DNA of 64,000 nt, from NCBI RefSeq assembly GCF_009728995.1, contig NZ_VTZW01000007.1, positions 186,001 through 250,000 on the forward strand, given 5' to 3'. Within the stretch, counting starts at the first letter, position 1, and the number at the start of each line of letters is the position of its first letter. Below, one piece after another: positions 44,147 to 52,300 of the stretch. The translations under genes were made by a program, and so were the position numbers. Below the pieces are notes generated by a model, which saw only the letters and a list, made by a program, of their open reading frames with translations, had not been told where the DNA came from and made no database searches. The stretch comes from Streptomonospora sp. PA3 (lineage in GTDB: Bacteria; Actinomycetota; Actinomycetes; Streptosporangiales; Streptosporangiaceae).

Positions 44147-44935
44147 ATGATCGACCACTTCGCCTACGGGTGGACCACTCCCGCACTGGCCTACGCGGTC
44201 TCGTTCCTCGGCTCGCTCATCGGCCTGCAGGCGGCCCGGCGCGCCCGGCGCGGCGAGGGCGCGATCCGGGCCGGATGGCTCGCCGTGGCCGCCTTCACCC
44301 TCGGCAGCGCCGCGATTTGGGCGACGCACTTCATCGCGATGCTGGGCATGTCGGTCAGCTCGACGACGGTTCGCTACGACGTGCTCCTGGCCGTCCTCAG
44401 CGCACTGGTGGCCGTCGCCGTGGTCGGCGCCGCCCTGCTGTGGTGCACGACCCGCCGGCCCGGCCCCACCGCGGTGCTCGGCGGCGGGGCCGTCATGGGC
44501 CTGGGCGCGGCGTCGATGCACCACCTGGCCACGGCATCCATCGAGATGCAGGCCCGGATGGACCACGACCTGCGCTACTTTGCCGCCGCCGTGGCCATCG
44601 CCGTGGCGGCGTCGGCGGCGGCGCTGCTCTTCGCGCTGCGGCTGCGCGGCACCCCGGCCGCCGTCGGCGCCTCGCTGATCATGGCGGCCGGGGTCTCGGC
44701 CATGCACTACACGGCCGCCGCGGGCGCGCGCGTCACCACCCTGCCCGACACGCCGTTCGACGCCCCGCCCACCGGCGCCACCATGATGGACTTCTTCCTG
44801 CCGGTGTTCGTGGGCCTGGGCTTGCTGCTCATGATCATCTCGCTGATACTGCTGCTCTCACCCGCCGAGGACGACGAGCCGCGGCCGGTACGCGGGCGGC
44901 CGCCCCGGCACTCGGCTTTCACCCGGAGGCACTGA
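44147..44935 (+). CDS. MHYT-domain integral membrane protein
   Basis: A 262-residue membrane protein with about seven hydrophobic segments and three MHYT-type motifs at the outer membrane face: ATHFIAMLGM, SMHHLATASI and SAMHYTAAAG. The family is proposed to bind copper and sense oxygen, CO or NO. Here the domain stands alone with no GGDEF, EAL or kinase output. The short basic tail after VRGRPPRHSAFTRRH is cytoplasmic. It is adjacent to an iron-reductase-like gene three bases downstream and opposite a siderophore-binding gene, which suggests a link to metal handling; this is inference. Confidence 0.88.
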   Translation: MIDHFAYGWTTPALAYAVSFLGSLIGLQAARRARRGEGAIRAGWLAVAAFTLGSAAIWATHFIAMLGMSVSSTTVRYDVLLAVLSALVAVAVVGAALLWCTTRRPGPTAVLGGGAVMGLGAASMHHLATASIEMQARMDHDLRYFAAAVAIAVAASAAALLFALRLRGTPAAVGASLIMAAGVSAMHYTAAAGARVTTLPDTPFDAPPTGATMMDFFLPVFVGLGLLLMIISLILLLSPAEDDEPRPVRGRPPRHSAFTRRH

Positions 44936-44937
44936 CC

Positions 44938-45678
44938 ATCGACCCCGCCCTGCGCACGGCACTGGCCGACGCCGGCGCCGTCAACGCCTTCTTCGCCGTG
45001 GAGACCGCGCCCGGAAGGGACGCCCGCTACCCGCTGAGCGACCTGTGGCGGGGCGGGGACCTGCTGGAGCGCGAATGCCGGGCGGTACGCGCCGGCCTGG
45101 CCGCGGCGGCGGGACTCCCCCTCGCCGCGGTCGAGCAGCGGGCCGCGGCCTCCCTGTGCTACCAGGGCCTGGCCTCGCGGCTGCTGTCGCCCCAGGTGGC
45201 CGCGGCGCTGTGCCACGGCGTGGTGGCGCCGCCCGCGGCGCTGCGGTGGCGCGTGGCCGGCGGGCGGCTGCGCCTGGCCCTGGGCGAGGGCGCGGGCGCC
45301 GCGGCGGCCGCGGACCGGCCGCGCGCCGAGGCCGCCGCCGACCTGCTGGCCGAGCACGTGCTGAGCGCCGTACTGGTACCGCTCGCCGATGCGCTGCGCG
45401 CCCGCAGCCGCCTGGCGCCGCGGCTGCTGTACGGCAACGCGGCTTCGGCGCTGGCGGGGGCCGCATCGGCGCTCGCGGCGGCCCGCCCCCCGCGGGCCGC
45501 CGACGCCTTCACCCTGGCGCGCCTGCTGCTGGACCGGCCCCCGCTGCGCGGCCTGGGCGCGTTCGCGCCCGCGGGCGGCACCGGGTTCGCTCGCAGAACG
45601 TGCTGCCTGTACTACCGCGTTCCCGGCGGCGGAGTCTGCGGCGACTGCCCGGTCGCCGCCCGCCGGCGGAACGGCTGA
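44938..45678 (+). CDS. FhuF-like (2Fe-2S) ferric-siderophore reductase
   Basis: About 246 residues. The C-terminal signature RRTCCLYYRVPGGGVCGDCP is the four-cysteine [2Fe-2S] motif (CC-x..-C-x2-C) unique to the FhuF family, which reduces ferric siderophores in the cytoplasm to release iron. The N-terminal part is helical and Ala-rich (VVAPPAALRWRVAGGRLRLAL). The start is unclear: no ATG or GTG lies near the expected N-terminus. GGAGG at 44925-44929 points to ATC 44938 or CTG 44932; the next GTG at 44998 would remove 20 residues. Directly after the MHYT gene, probably one transcript. Confidence 0.78.
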   Translation: MDPALRTALADAGAVNAFFAVETAPGRDARYPLSDLWRGGDLLERECRAVRAGLAAAAGLPLAAVEQRAAASLCYQGLASRLLSPQVAAALCHGVVAPPAALRWRVAGGRLRLALGEGAGAAAAADRPRAEAAADLLAEHVLSAVLVPLADALRARSRLAPRLLYGNAASALAGAASALAAARPPRAADAFTLARLLLDRPPLRGLGAFAPAGGTGFARRTCCLYYRVPGGGVCGDCPVAARRRNG

Positions 45679-45705
45679 GCGGGGTCCGGCGCCGCGCCGG
45701 GCCCC

Positions 45706-46041
45706 TCAGGAGCCGCGGTTCTCGCCGAGCTCCTCCTCGATGGGGTTGACGGGGCCGGCCTCCTTGGCGCTTTCGGCGACGCCGGGCTTGGTGTGGTGCC
45801 GGCGCTGCTGGGCGCGGTCGGACTCGTCGCGCGGCCGCCCGCCGAGGTCGTCCTGGGGGACGGCGCGCAGCACCTCGTTGGGCTCGTTGTAGTCGGCCGG
45901 GGGCATGGCCTGCAGGGCGCTGAGGAGGAACCGGTCGGCGCCCTGCTCCTGGGCGTACTCCACGATCCGGTCCTTGCCCACGGGAAAGTCCAGACCGGAC
46001 AGGATCTGCTTCAGGCCCTCGGTGTCGCGCAGTACCGCCAT
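45706..46041 (-). CDS. DUF2795 protein
   Basis: A 111-residue soluble protein. The first 65 residues carry the DUF2795 domain: MAVLRDTEGLKQILSGLDFP, VGKDRIVEYAQEQGADRFLL and SALQAMPPADYNEPNEVLRA. The domain is widespread in actinobacteria and its biochemical role is unknown. A charged, disordered tail (DESDRAQQRRHHTKPG...NPIEEELGENRGS) follows. The ATG has GGAGCG upstream. Single gene. Confidence 0.88.
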   Translation of the reverse strand: MAVLRDTEGLKQILSGLDFPVGKDRIVEYAQEQGADRFLLSALQAMPPADYNEPNEVLRAVPQDDLGGRPRDESDRAQQRRHHTKPGVAESAKEAGPVNPIEEELGENRGS

Positions 46042-46173
46042 GGGGCGCTCCTTTCACTCGACCGCGGTCCCGGTGCCGCCGCCGCTGCCGGATCGGTCCA
46101 GCTCAGCGGCGCCGAGCGTACGCCCGCCGACTACCCCTGCCCCGGCCCCTCCATTCACGGCGCGGCGGCGGGC

Positions 46174-47046
46174 TCAGCGGCCGGCGGGGACGATGTCCGC
46201 GGCCTGCTCGGCGACGCGGCCCACGAAGGCGGCGGCACCCTGCTCGTCGGTGGCTCCCGTGCAGATGACGTGGTCGATGCCCTGCTCGGCGAGCCGGCCG
46301 CAGGTGTCGACCATCTCGGCGACGCTGGTGGAGCGCTCGAAGGCGGCCAGGGCCGTCTTCTCGATGTCCTCGTAGCGCCGCCCCTCGGCGGCGCAGTGCT
46401 CGCGCAGCACCTCCAGCTTGCGCGGCAACCGGGGGCCGCCGAAGAGGTTGCAGGCGTCGGCGTACTTGGCGACGAGGCGCAGCGTCTTCTTCTCCCCTCC
46501 CCCGCCGATGAGGACGGGCGGGTGCGGGCGCCGCACCGCCGAGGGCGAGTTCAGCGGGCGCTCCAGGCGGTGGTGCCGCCCGTGGTAGGGGCTCTCGTCG
46601 CCCGACCACATGCGGTGGGCGATCTGCAGGGTCTCCTCCAGGCGCTCGAAGCGCTCGGCCGTGGGCGGGAAGGGCAGCCCCAGACCGCGGGCCTCGGCCT
46701 CGAACCACGCCGCGCCGATGCCCAGCCAGGCGCGCCCGCCCGAGAGCACGTCCAGGGTGGTGACGCTTTTGACCAGTGCGCCGGGATGGCGGTAGACCGC
46801 GCCGGTCACCAGCGTGCCCAGGGTGATGCGCTCGGTCAGCGCGGCGGCGTAGGACAGCGCCGAGTAGCCCTCCAGCATCGGCTCCTCGGCCGCGCCGACC
46901 ATCTCGATCTGCCAGAAGTGGTCCATCACCCACAGGCTGGACAATCCGGCCTGGTCGGCCTCGCGCACCGTGCGCGCGAAGGCCGGCCCGATGTGCTCGG
47001 GGCTGCCGGCGCCGGTGAAGCGGGGGATCTGGATGCCGATGCGCAT
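46174..47046 (-). CDS. LLM-class F420-dependent oxidoreductase
   Basis: A 290-residue luciferase-like TIM-barrel enzyme using coenzyme F420 (family knowledge; actinobacterial members of this subfamily are usually F420-dependent). It starts MRIGIQIPRFTGAGSPEHIG; diagnostic strands are LSSLWVMDHFWQIEM, ITLGTLVTGAVYRHPGALVK and GGRAWLGIGAAWFEAEARGLG, then HPPVLIGGGGEKKTLRLVAK. The start ATG has AAGGAGG eight bases upstream. Substrate unknown. It is divergent from an aldo/keto reductase, with which it shares a 248-bp AT-rich control region. Confidence 0.88.
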   Translation of the reverse strand: MRIGIQIPRFTGAGSPEHIGPAFARTVREADQAGLSSLWVMDHFWQIEMVGAAEEPMLEGYSALSYAAALTERITLGTLVTGAVYRHPGALVKSVTTLDVLSGGRAWLGIGAAWFEAEARGLGLPFPPTAERFERLEETLQIAHRMWSGDESPYHGRHHRLERPLNSPSAVRRPHPPVLIGGGGEKKTLRLVAKYADACNLFGGPRLPRKLEVLREHCAAEGRRYEDIEKTALAAFERSTSVAEMVDTCGRLAEQGIDHVICTGATDEQGAAAFVGRVAEQAADIVPAGR

Positions 47047-47235
47047 GGCGGCCTCCTTCTCGCGTGCCCCGGCGGCGGGGCGCGGGCGTGTGCGGTCCGC
47101 CGCCCATCGAACCAGGCCGTGGCCCGCCGGCAAAGCAGGTTCGGGCGGCGGACCGTGCGGCGGGGCGGACGGCGGGTAGGCGCATGACTCCGGAGCAGCC
47201 GAGGCAATCGTCGTTACGGTTGCATCGATACCAAT

Positions 47236-47271
47236 GATAACTTATCGTCGTTAGCAATACTTCGTTATCGT
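47236..47271. promoter_or_regulatory. AT-rich operator-like repeats between the LLM oxidoreductase and aldo/keto reductase genes
   Basis: The palindrome GATAACTTATC (47236-47246) overlaps one of two TTATCGT direct repeats at 47242-47248 and 47265-47271, 23 bases apart. The patch is far richer in A and T than its surroundings and lies just upstream of the aldo/keto reductase ribosome binding site, suggesting a repressor site controlling both genes. Confidence 0.45.
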
Positions 47272-47294
47272 TGATCGGAACAAGGAGTCTCATC

Positions 47295-48290
47295 GTGACC
47301 ATGGAAACGCGCGGCCTGGGCGCCACCGGTCCGCGGGTCTCGGCCCTGGGGCTGGGGATGATGGGCATGTCCGACCTCTACGGGCCCGCCGACCGCGACG
47401 AGGCGATCGCCACCGTGCACAGCGCCCTGGACGCCGGCATCACCCTGCTCGACACCGGCGACTTCTACGGCATGGGCGACAACGAGATGCTGCTGCGCGA
47501 GGCGGTGCGCCAGCGCGACCGCGGCAACGCGGTCATCAGCGTGAAGTTCGGCGCCCTGCGCGGGCCCGACGGCCGCTTCGCGGGCTACGACGCCCGCCCC
47601 GAGGCGGTGCGCAACTTCCTGGCCTACTCGCTGCGCCGCCTGGGCACCGACCACATCGACGTCTACCGCCCCGCCCGCCTGGACCCGGCCGTGCCGATCG
47701 AGGACACGGTGGGCGCCATCGCCGAGATGGTCGAGGCCGGCTACGTCCGCCACATCGGACTCTCGGAGGTGGGTGCGCAGACCCTGCGCCGCGCCGCCGC
47801 CGTCCACCCCATCTGCGACCTGCAGTTCGAGTACTCGCTGCTCTCCCGCGGCATCGAGGAGGAGATCCTGCCCACCGCCCGCGAGCTGGGCATCGGCGTC
47901 ACCGCCTACGGCGTGCTGTCGCGAGGGCTGCTCTCGGGCCACTGGGACAGCGGACGCGACCTGCGGCCCGACGACTTCCGCGCCCGCAGCCCGCGCTTCC
48001 AGGGCGAGAACCTGCAGCGCAACCTCGACCTGGTCGAGGCGCTGCGGGCCACGGCCCAGGCGAAGGGCATCACCCCGGCCCAGGCCGCGATCGCGTGGGT
48101 GGCCGCACGCGGCGAGGACGTCGTCCCGCTGGTGGGCGCCCGCCGGCGCGACCGCCTCGCCGAGGCGCTGGGCGCGCTCGAGGCCGGCCTGACCCCCGAG
48201 GAGGCCGCCGAGTTGGAGAACGCCGTGCCCCGCGGTGCCGCTGCGGGCGAGCGCTACCCCGAGCCGCAGATGCGCCACCTGCCCGCCTAG
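47295..48290 (+). CDS. Aldo/keto reductase
   Basis: A 331-residue NADPH-dependent TIM-barrel reductase. The catalytic tetrad lies in TLLDTGDFYGMGDNEML (Asp, Tyr), AVISVKFGALRG (Lys) and a position normally His that reads IDVYRPARLD, where the family usually has VDLYYQHR; the catalytic His is replaced by Arg-Pro here. The nucleotide-binding end VVPLVGARRRDRLAEAL is present. It may act on small aldehydes or ketones. GTG start with AAGGAG seven bases upstream; an ATG two codons later is possible. Confidence 0.88.
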   Translation: MTMETRGLGATGPRVSALGLGMMGMSDLYGPADRDEAIATVHSALDAGITLLDTGDFYGMGDNEMLLREAVRQRDRGNAVISVKFGALRGPDGRFAGYDARPEAVRNFLAYSLRRLGTDHIDVYRPARLDPAVPIEDTVGAIAEMVEAGYVRHIGLSEVGAQTLRRAAAVHPICDLQFEYSLLSRGIEEEILPTARELGIGVTAYGVLSRGLLSGHWDSGRDLRPDDFRARSPRFQGENLQRNLDLVEALRATAQAKGITPAQAAIAWVAARGEDVVPLVGARRRDRLAEALGALEAGLTPEEAAELENAVPRGAAAGERYPEPQMRHLPA

Positions 48291-48408
48291 CGGCCGGTCC
48301 GGGCGGAGGGGGCCGCCGGGGGCGGCGCGGTCGCAACGTGGGCGGCGCGGGCAGGCGGGCGCCGACGCGCCGCCCCTTCAAGCTCCCCCGGCCGCCGCCG
48401 GAACCCGG

Positions 48409-49107
48409 CTATTCGTGCTCGGGCGCCGGTGCGATCCACAGGGCTTCGGCGGCGACCAGGCCCAGCGCCTGCTCGCGCTGCTCGCCGGGGGCGCCGGTGC
48501 GCACGATCAGCGGGCCGCCGAAGGGCCGGCGCTCGGCCAGCTCGATGCGCATGCCGATCCCGATCTCCTGCTCGGCCAGGTGGCGCAGCAGGTCGGGATC
48601 GGAGTCGTTGACCCGCACGATGACGCCGGTGGTGCCCGCCTCGGCCTCGGAGAGCAGGAGCGTCTCGCGCTCGGGGACGCTGCCCTCGCGGGTGGGGATG
48701 GGATCGCCGTGGGGGTCGACGGCGGGCTCGCCCAGGTAGGCGGCGATGCGGTCGACGAACCGGTCGGAGACCACGTGTTCGAGGATCTCGGCCTCGTCGT
48801 GGACCTCGTCCCAGGAGTAGCCCAGCGCCTCGACCAGGTAGGTCTCCAGCAGCCGGTGGCGGCGCAGTACGGCCAGCGCGGCCTTGGCGCCGGTCTCGGT
48901 GAGCCGCACGTCGCCGTAGCGGCGGTGGGAGACCAGCCCCAGTTCGTTGAGCTTGCGCAGCATGCCCGACACCGAGGAGTTGGACACCGAGAGCCGCTCG
49001 GCCATCGCCGAGATGGTCACCGGGCCGGAACCGCGCTCCTGCAGGTCGTAGATGACCTTGACGTAGTCCTCGACCGAGGTGGACGGCCGCTCGGATGCGT
49101 TCTCCAT
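48409..49107 (-). CDS. mntR: Manganese-responsive DtxR-family repressor
   Basis: A 232-residue metal-dependent transcription factor. Winged helix: TSVEDYVKVIYDLQERG and AERLSVSNSSVSGMLRKLNE. Dimerisation and metal-binding helices: RRHRLLETYLVEALGYSWDE and VHDEAEILEHVVSD. At the position of DtxR Cys102 there is Glu, and DtxR Met10 is Asp14 (VEDY); both changes mark Mn-specific MntR proteins. DPHGDPIP and a C-terminal SH3-like/FeoA domain follow, as in Mycobacterium tuberculosis MntR, which it resembles closely by my recollection. It is expected to repress the Mn importer at 40-42.7 kb. Confidence 0.87.
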   Translation of the reverse strand: MENASERPSTSVEDYVKVIYDLQERGSGPVTISAMAERLSVSNSSVSGMLRKLNELGLVSHRRYGDVRLTETGAKAALAVLRRHRLLETYLVEALGYSWDEVHDEAEILEHVVSDRFVDRIAAYLGEPAVDPHGDPIPTREGSVPERETLLLSEAEAGTTGVIVRVNDSDPDLLRHLAEQEIGIGMRIELAERRPFGGPLIVRTGAPGEQREQALGLVAAEALWIAPAPEHE

Positions 49108-49219
49108 GCTCGCCACGGTATCGCGCCCGGAAAGGTGGAGGAGGGGCCGCGGGCGCCCGGCGCCCGTCCGCCGCTGCCGGGGCGGACGCACCCCACGCCA
49201 TATTTTTCCTGGTCATGGT

Positions 49220-49248
49220 TTTACCCAAGATCATCCCTGCGGTACGAT
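49220..49248 (+). promoter_or_regulatory. Promoter of the dnaE gene
   Basis: TTTACC (49220-49225) and TACGAT (49243-49248) are separated by 17 bases, a good -35/-10 pair. The predicted start of transcription near 49255 lies just before the candidate LexA box. Confidence 0.5.
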
Positions 49249-49258
49249 CACTACTGAT

Positions 49259-49274
49259 TCGTACATAGTTTCGA
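49259..49274. promoter_or_regulatory. Candidate LexA (SOS) box
   Basis: TCGTAC-ATAG-TTTCGA has the same 16-base layout as the Gram-positive/actinobacterial LexA consensus TCGAAC-n4-GTTCGA, with one mismatch in each half. It overlaps the predicted transcription start of the dnaE gene, the right place for repression. Confidence 0.6.
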
Positions 49275-49342
49275 TTTCGGCCTGTCTTCCCCGGGCGCGC
49301 GGCAGCAGCTGCCCCGCTCTGGCCGCCGCAACGGGGGGAACC

Positions 49343-49393
49343 ATGGCCACAGCACTCGTCGCCACCGCGGCGCGCCCGAAAGGCCGCCGCTGA
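49343..49393 (+). CDS. 16-codon ORF coupled to dnaE
   Basis: The frame MATALVATAARPKGRR starts at an ATG with GGGGGGAA just upstream and ends in TGA at 49391-49393, which overlaps the dnaE ATG as TGATG. The overlap suggests translational coupling or reinitiation. No known peptide is recognised; it may be a leader that sets the low expression of the polymerase. Confidence 0.45.
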   Translation: MATALVATAARPKGRR

Positions 49394-52300
49394 TGGCCGG
49401 CGCCTTCGCCCACCTGCACACCGCCTCATCGGCCTCGATGCGCCACGGCACCGCGCCGCCGCACGAACTGGTGGAGCGCGCGGCCGAACTGGGCATGGAC
49501 ATGCTCGGGCTGACCGACCGCGACGGCCTCTACGGCGCCGTCAAGCACGCCCGCGCCTGCCGCCGGGCCGGCATCCGCCCCGTCCTGGGCGCCGACCTGG
49601 CCGTGGCCGCACCCGAGGGCGGGCGGGTGGTCGTCCTGGCCCGCGGCAGGCGCGGCTTCGCCTCCCTGTGCCGGCTGGTCAGCGCCGTCCACGCCGCCGG
49701 AACCCGCGGCGTGCCCGCCCTGTCCCGGTCGATGCTGGCCGAGCACGCCGAAGGGCTGGTCGTGCTCGCCGGCCCCGAGTCCGACGTCGGCCTGGCGGCG
49801 GGCGAGCACCGCATGGAGCGCGCCCGCCGGTGCCTGGAGGGCTGGCGCGAGGTCGCCGAGACCGCCGTCGAACTGGTCGACCACTACGGGCCCGGCCAGC
49901 ACCGCCGGGCCACGGCGATGCTGCGGCTGGCCGAGGAGACCCGGACCCTGGCCGTGCTGGGCAACGCCGTGCGCTACCCGCGCCGCTCCGGAGCCGAGGT
50001 CGCCCGCGTCCTGGACGAGGCGCGGCGCTGGCTGCCCGGCACCGCCCCACCGCCCCTGCCCTGCGGGTCCCAGGCCTACCTGAAGAGCACCGCGGAGATG
50101 ACCGCGGTCGCCGAGCGGATCTGCGGCCCCGACCGCACCGCCGTGCGGCGGCTGCTGGCCCACACCCGCGCCCTGGCCGCCTCCTGCAGCCTGGAACCCG
50201 GCGCCGATCTGGGCATGGACGACCACCACCTGCCCGAGATCCCCGGCGCCCGCGACCGGCTGTGGCTGACCTGCCGGGAGGGCATGGCCCGGCTGGGCCT
50301 GGGGGGCGACCCGCGCGCCCGCTCCCGGCTCGCCCACGAGCTGGAGACCATCGAGCGCAAGGGGTTCTCCGCCTACTTCCTGACCGTCGCCGACATCGCC
50401 CACCGGATCCGGGAGCAGGGCATCCGCTGCTCCATCCGCGGTTCGGGCGCCGGCAGCCTGGTCAACCACCTCATCGGGATCTCGGCCGTGGACCCCCTGG
50501 CCCACGGGCTGCTCATGGAGCGCTTCCTCACCGAGAGCCGGACCGGCCTGCCCGACATCGACCTGGACGTGGAGTCGGCCCGCCGGCTGGACGCCTACCA
50601 GGTGATCCTGGACGCCTATCCCCACGCGGCCTGCGTGTCGATGATGGAGACCTACCGCGCGCGCAGCGCCATCCGCGACGTGGGCTCGGTGATGGGCATC
50701 CCGCCCCACGAGATCGACGTGCTGGCCAAGGCGTTCCCCCACATCCGCGCCCGCCAGATCCGCTCCGCCTGCGCCGACCTGCCCGAACTGCGCTCCGGCG
50801 GCCTGGCCGACTACCCCGTGGAGACACTGTTCCGGCTGGCCGAGCGCCTGGACGGGCTGCCCCGCCACATCGCCCTGCACCCCTGCGGCATCGTCGTCTC
50901 CGACGCCTCGCTGCGCGACCGCGCGCCCCTGGAGCCCAGCCGCATCGGCTACGACATGGTCCAGTACGACAAGGAGGACGTCGAGGAGATGGGGCTGATC
51001 AAGCTCGACGTCATCGGGGTGCGCATGCAGTCGGCCATGACCCACGCGCTGGGCGAGGTCGAGCGTGTCGAGGGCCGGCGCGTCGACGTGGACGCGCTGC
51101 CCCCCGACGACGCCGCCACCTATGCGATGATCCGCTCCTCGGCCACCCTGGGCTGCTTCCAGATCGAGTCGCCCGGCCAGCGCGAGCTCGTCAGCCGGCT
51201 GCGCCCGGCCTGCATGGACGACCTGATCGCCGACATCTCCCTGTTCCGCCCCGGCCCGGTCAACAGCGACATGATCACCCCCTTCATCGCCGCGCGCGAC
51301 GGCAGGCGCGTGCCCGAGGCCCCCACCCCCGTGCTGTCGGAGGTGCTGGCCTCGACCGGCGGGGTGGTCGTCTTCCACGAGCAGGTCATCGCCGTGCTGC
51401 ACGCCATGACCGGCTGCGGGCTGGACCAGGCCGAGGCGATGCGCCGCCGGCTGGGCACCGACGAGGGCAAGGAGGAGGTGCGCCGGCGCTTCACGGCCAT
51501 GGCCGGCGAGTGCGGCCACAGTGAGCGGGTGATCGAGGAGGTCTGGCACATCCTCGCCGCCTTCGGGGCGTTCGGGTTCTGCAAGGCCCACGCCGCGGCG
51601 TTCGCGGTGCCGACCTACCAGTCGGCGTGGCTGAAACGCCACCACCCGGCGGCCTTCTACGCCGGGGTGCTCACCCACGACCCGGGCATGTACCCGCGCC
51701 GCGCCATCATCGACGACGCCCGCCGCTTCGGCGTGCCGGTGCTGGGCGTCGACGTCAACCGCTCCGAGCGCGAATGGCGGGTGGAGCCCGCCGGGCACGG
51801 CAAGCTGGGCATCCGCGCCGGATTGGCCGACGTCAAGGGGATCACCGAGGCCGAGATGGACGCGCTGGTGGCCGGGCGCCCCTACGCATCGCTGAACGAC
51901 GTCGCCAACCGGGCCCGGCCCTCCCGCGGCGTACTGGAGGGGCTGGTGCGGGTGGGCGCCTTCGACTCCCTCTACGGCATCGGCCAGGGCGGAGCCGCAG
52001 CGGGCGGGCTCACCCGGCGCGACCTGCTGCTGCGGGCCGGCGCGCTGGAGCGCACGGCCCGCCGGTCGCTGGGCGGCGGGCAGCTTCCCATCGCCCTGGA
52101 GGCCGCCGCCGAGGAGCCGCGCGAGGAGGGGCTGCCGCCGATGACGCCGGCGGATGCGGTCCAGGCCGAGCTGGAGGTGCTGGGCTATGACGCCTCCCGC
52201 CATCTGCTGGACTGCTACGCGGAGCTGACCGCCGCGCTGGGCGCGCTCTGCGGCGCGGTGCGCGCCCGCGACCTGGCCGCGGTCCCCTCGGGGACGGAGG

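Noticed and set aside
48409-49107. IdeR/DmdR (iron regulator) as the identity of the DtxR-family gene
   Set aside because: The metal-site residues are Mn-type (Glu for Cys102, Asp for Met10) and the sequence around VHDEAEILEH resembles mycobacterial MntR.
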